Shown: positions 5,883 through 7,269 of the stretch, in pieces | How positions within the stretch are numbered: position 1 is the stretch's first letter | Layout of the letters: each line of letters begins with the position of its first letter | Assembly (NCBI GenBank): GCA_937975735.1 | Contig: CALJUI010000463.1 | Span: 1-7,269 of the forward strand | DNA from: an uncultured Rubrivivax sp. | Lineage (GTDB): Bacteria; Pseudomonadota; Gammaproteobacteria; Burkholderiales; Burkholderiaceae_C | Reading direction: 5' to 3' | Length of the DNA: 7,269 nucleotides | Position numbers and translations under genes: made by a program | The notes under the pieces: model-generated | Told to the model about the DNA's origin: nothing | The model's database searches: none | Seen by the model: only the letters and a program-made list of their open reading frames with translations

Positions 5883-6623
5883 CTACACGGTCATGCCACC
5901 CGAGACCTCGATGACCGCACCGTTGATGTAGCTGGCGTCGTCGCTGGCGAGGAAGGCGTAGACACCGGCGATCTCGTCGGGCCGGCCCAGGCGCTTGAGC
6001 GGCACCTGCTCGCGCATCTGTGTCATCACCTTGTCGGGGATCGTCGCCAGGATCGGCGTCTCGATGAAGCCCGGCGCCACCGCGTTGACGCGGATGCCCT
6101 TGGGTCCGAGCTCGCGGCTCCAGGTCTTGGTGAAACCGATGACGCCGAACTTGGCGGCGGCGTAGTTGGTCTGGCCGAAGTTGCCGTAGATGCCGACCAC
6201 GCTGCTGGCGTTGAGGATCACGCCTGCGCCGCGCGCGACCATCGGCTCGGCGACCGCCTGCGCGCAGTGGAAGACCCCGCGCAGGTTGACGTCGATGACG
6301 CTGTCGAACTGCGCCATCGACATCTTCTGCAGCCGTGCGTCCTTGGTGATGCCGGCGTTGTTGACGAGGACGTCGATGCGGTCGTGGTCGCCGAGCACGG
6401 CGCCGACCATCGCGTCGACCTGCTCGCGCGCGGTGACGTCGACGAGATGCCCGGTCGCGCGCCCGCCCGCCGCGCGGCAGGCGGCCACGGCGGCGTCGAC
6501 GCCCTCGCGGCGCAGGTCGCAGACGATGACATGCGCGCCTTCGCGGGCGAAGCGCTCGGCAGTGGCCAGGCCGATGCCCTGCGCGGCGCCGGTGACGATG
6601 GTGATGCGGTCCTTCAGTTTCAT
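5883..6623 (-). CDS. fabG: FabG-like short-chain dehydrogenase/reductase (3-oxoacyl-ACP reductase type)
   Basis: A 246-residue classical SDR, the normal length for FabG. Visible signatures are TGAAQGIG (11-18, the TGxxxGxG cofactor site), NNAG (88-91), and catalytic Asn113, Ser141, Tyr154 and Lys158 (YAAAK at 154-158). It ends in INGAVIEVSGGMTV, very like FabG. It would reduce a 3-oxoacyl thioester with NADPH, either on acyl carrier protein in fatty acid elongation or on CoA. It is not beside fabD or acpP here, so it may be a second copy or an acetoacetyl-CoA or other reductase; the symbol is by family resemblance. ATG 6623 overlaps the esterase stop as ATGA. The frame remains open upstream to the window edge, but that extension is out of frame with the esterase and has no SDR similarity, so it is excluded. 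Confidence 0.9.
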   Translation of the reverse strand: MKLKDRITIVTGAAQGIGLATAERFAREGAHVIVCDLRREGVDAAVAACRAAGGRATGHLVDVTAREQVDAMVGAVLGDHDRIDVLVNNAGITKDARLQKMSMAQFDSVIDVNLRGVFHCAQAVAEPMVARGAGVILNASSVVGIYGNFGQTNYAAAKFGVIGFTKTWSRELGPKGIRVNAVAPGFIETPILATIPDKVMTQMREQVPLKRLGRPDEIAGVYAFLASDDASYINGAVIEVSGGMTV

Positions 6624-7219
6624 TGCTTCGGATCGAGTTGGAGGAAGTGGATCAATGCGGGCAGGTGATCGTCGAAGTCCGACAGCGCGTGGTCGCTGCC
6701 CTCGAGCAGACGGACCGTGGCGCCGCGATAGCGCGCGACCATCTCGCGCCAGTCGAGCAACTCGTCGCCCTTGGCGACGATCGCGAAGTAGCGCTCGGGC
6801 CGGGTGATCCGCGCCGGTGTCATCGCACGCAGCGCGTCGACGTCTTCGCGCCGGAACTCGAAGCGCTGCTCGGGGTCGTGCCAGGCGGTCAGTTCGCCGA
6901 TGTACGCGGCGAGGTCGCGCGCCGGGTCGATCGCCGGGTTCAGCAGCGCCGCGGCGCACCCCCATCGTTCGGCGGCGACGGTGGCGTAGAAGCCGCCGAG
7001 CGAACTGCCGGCGACCGCGAAATGCCCGGCGGGCCAGGTCGCCAGCGTGCGGTCGATCAGCGCCATCGCCTGGGCCGGTGACGGCGGCAGCTGCGGGCAG
7101 CACCAATGCAGTTCGGGTCGGTGCCGCGCCAGCCAGTCCTTCAGGCGCTGCGCCTTGAACGAGCGCGGCGACGATCGGAAGCCGTGCAGGTACAGCAGAT
7201 GGGTCGGGATGTCGGACAC
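6620..7219 (-). CDS. YqiA/YcfP-family alpha/beta-hydrolase (esterase)
   Basis: A 199-residue single-domain hydrolase. LYLHGFRSSP (9-18) is the oxyanion-hole region typical of this family. GSSLGG (71-76) holds the nucleophile Ser73. KGDELLD (150-156) contains the likely acid Asp152, and GSDHALSDF (174-182) the likely catalytic His177. The family hydrolyses small ester or thioester substrates in vitro; the physiological substrate here is unknown. No signal peptide is seen, so it should be cytoplasmic. The GTG at 7219 is the only start that includes the HGF motif with a short N-terminus. It lacks a convincing Shine-Dalgarno sequence. It is the first clearly recognisable gene of the co-directional run, and its stop overlaps fabG as ATGA. 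Confidence 0.92.
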   Translation of the reverse strand: MSDIPTHLLYLHGFRSSPRSFKAQRLKDWLARHRPELHWCCPQLPPSPAQAMALIDRTLATWPAGHFAVAGSSLGGFYATVAAERWGCAAALLNPAIDPARDLAAYIGELTAWHDPEQRFEFRREDVDALRAMTPARITRPERYFAIVAKGDELLDWREMVARYRGATVRLLEGSDHALSDFDDHLPALIHFLQLDPKQ

Positions 7220-7225
7220 CGCGCG

Positions 7226-7231
7226 AGTCTA
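7226..7231 (-). promoter_or_regulatory. -10-like TAGACT just upstream of the esterase gene
   Basis: TAGACT matches 4 of 6 positions of the -10 consensus and ends 6 bases before the GTG. If used, transcription would start at or next to the initiation codon, giving a leaderless or nearly leaderless message. This would agree with the missing Shine-Dalgarno sequence. No good -35 lies 16-18 bases upstream (TTGGCC at 7259-7254 is 22 bases away). Weak candidate. Confidence 0.2.
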
Positions 7232-7269
7232 TCGGCGGCCGACGAGCACGCGGGGCCAAGGCGCTGCAG
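7229..7269 (-). CDS. Possible C-terminal tail of an upstream gene
   Basis: One minus-strand frame entering from the right edge reads AAPWPRVLVGRR and ends at TAG (7231-7229), 9 bases before the esterase start. Such spacing and G/C-ending codons would fit another co-directional gene of the operon. Twelve codons are too few to identify a family or prove coding, and the other frames are equally open. No function is proposed. Confidence 0.2.
   Translation of the reverse strand, partial: AAPWPRVLVGRR

Larger units (their letters stand above)
314..7219 (-). other. Predicted eight-gene operon
   Basis: The esterase, fabG, RNB, TonB-family, aroE, mtgA, hypothetical and TlpA-like genes all point the same way. 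Junctions are -4, +13, +1, -4, -4, -4 and -4 bases, with stop and start sharing ATGA or GTGA at the overlaps. No space for an internal intergenic promoter or terminator exists, so co-transcription and translational coupling are likely. Promoters inside coding sequence cannot be excluded. Confidence 0.8.

Noticed and set aside
3986..5914. Plus-strand open frame of 642 codons opposite the ribonuclease gene
   Set aside because: The opposite strand encodes an intact RNB enzyme with all its motifs. The plus-strand product is low-complexity and rich in Arg, Gly, Val, His and Gln, with no domain.
5883..7259. Extended N-terminus for the FabG-like protein (458 codons)
   Set aside because: The extra residues are a frameshifted reading of the esterase gene. 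The SDR fold begins exactly at ATG 6623, which overlaps the esterase stop.
1..7269. Mobile elements, CRISPR arrays, tRNA or rRNA genes
   Set aside because: I saw no transposase-like protein, terminal repeats, spaced direct repeats or cloverleaf-like sequence. Coding density is nearly complete apart from 173-313.

Overview
The window is about 70% G+C, with strongly G/C-ending codons, and every supported gene lies on the minus strand. Gene content and order (YqiA-like esterase, FabG-like reductase, RNB-family ribonuclease, TonB-family protein, aroE, mtgA, conserved hypothetical, TlpA-like thioredoxin, accB) suggest a betaproteobacterium of the order Burkholderiales, possibly the Rubrivivax/Leptothrix/Methylibium group. 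That placement is an inference from protein style and gene order; I could run no database search.

Read in the direction of transcription (right to left), positions 7219 to 314 hold eight tightly packed genes that look like one operon. Five of the seven junctions are 4-base start/stop overlaps (ATGA or GTGA). The other two gaps are 13 bases (fabG/RNB) and 1 base (RNB/TonB). Five of the eight genes start with GTG. The cargo is mixed: an esterase and an acyl-carrier-type reductase, an RNA-degrading enzyme, shikimate dehydrogenase (AroE), and a group of envelope functions. The envelope group comprises a TonB/TolA-like energy transducer, a peptidoglycan glycosyltransferase and a membrane-anchored thioredoxin. 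One 198-residue protein between mtgA and the thioredoxin gene is unrecognised and carries a degraded nucleotidyltransferase-like motif.

After the operon there is a 141-base intergenic region (173-313), noticeably more A/T-rich than its surroundings. It holds a perfect 8-base inverted repeat overlapping a plausible promoter, and a good ribosome binding site for accB. The first 57 codons of accB (biotin carboxyl carrier protein of acetyl-CoA carboxylase) run off the left edge of the window. The 50 bases upstream of the esterase gene at the right edge may hold the tail of another gene or a promoter, but neither is secure.

I see no mobile element, CRISPR array, tRNA, rRNA or clear rho-independent terminator. 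This is a conserved housekeeping region. The points most worth checking are the coupled operon architecture, the uncharacterised 198-residue protein, the TonB/TolA hybrid, and the palindrome in front of accB.
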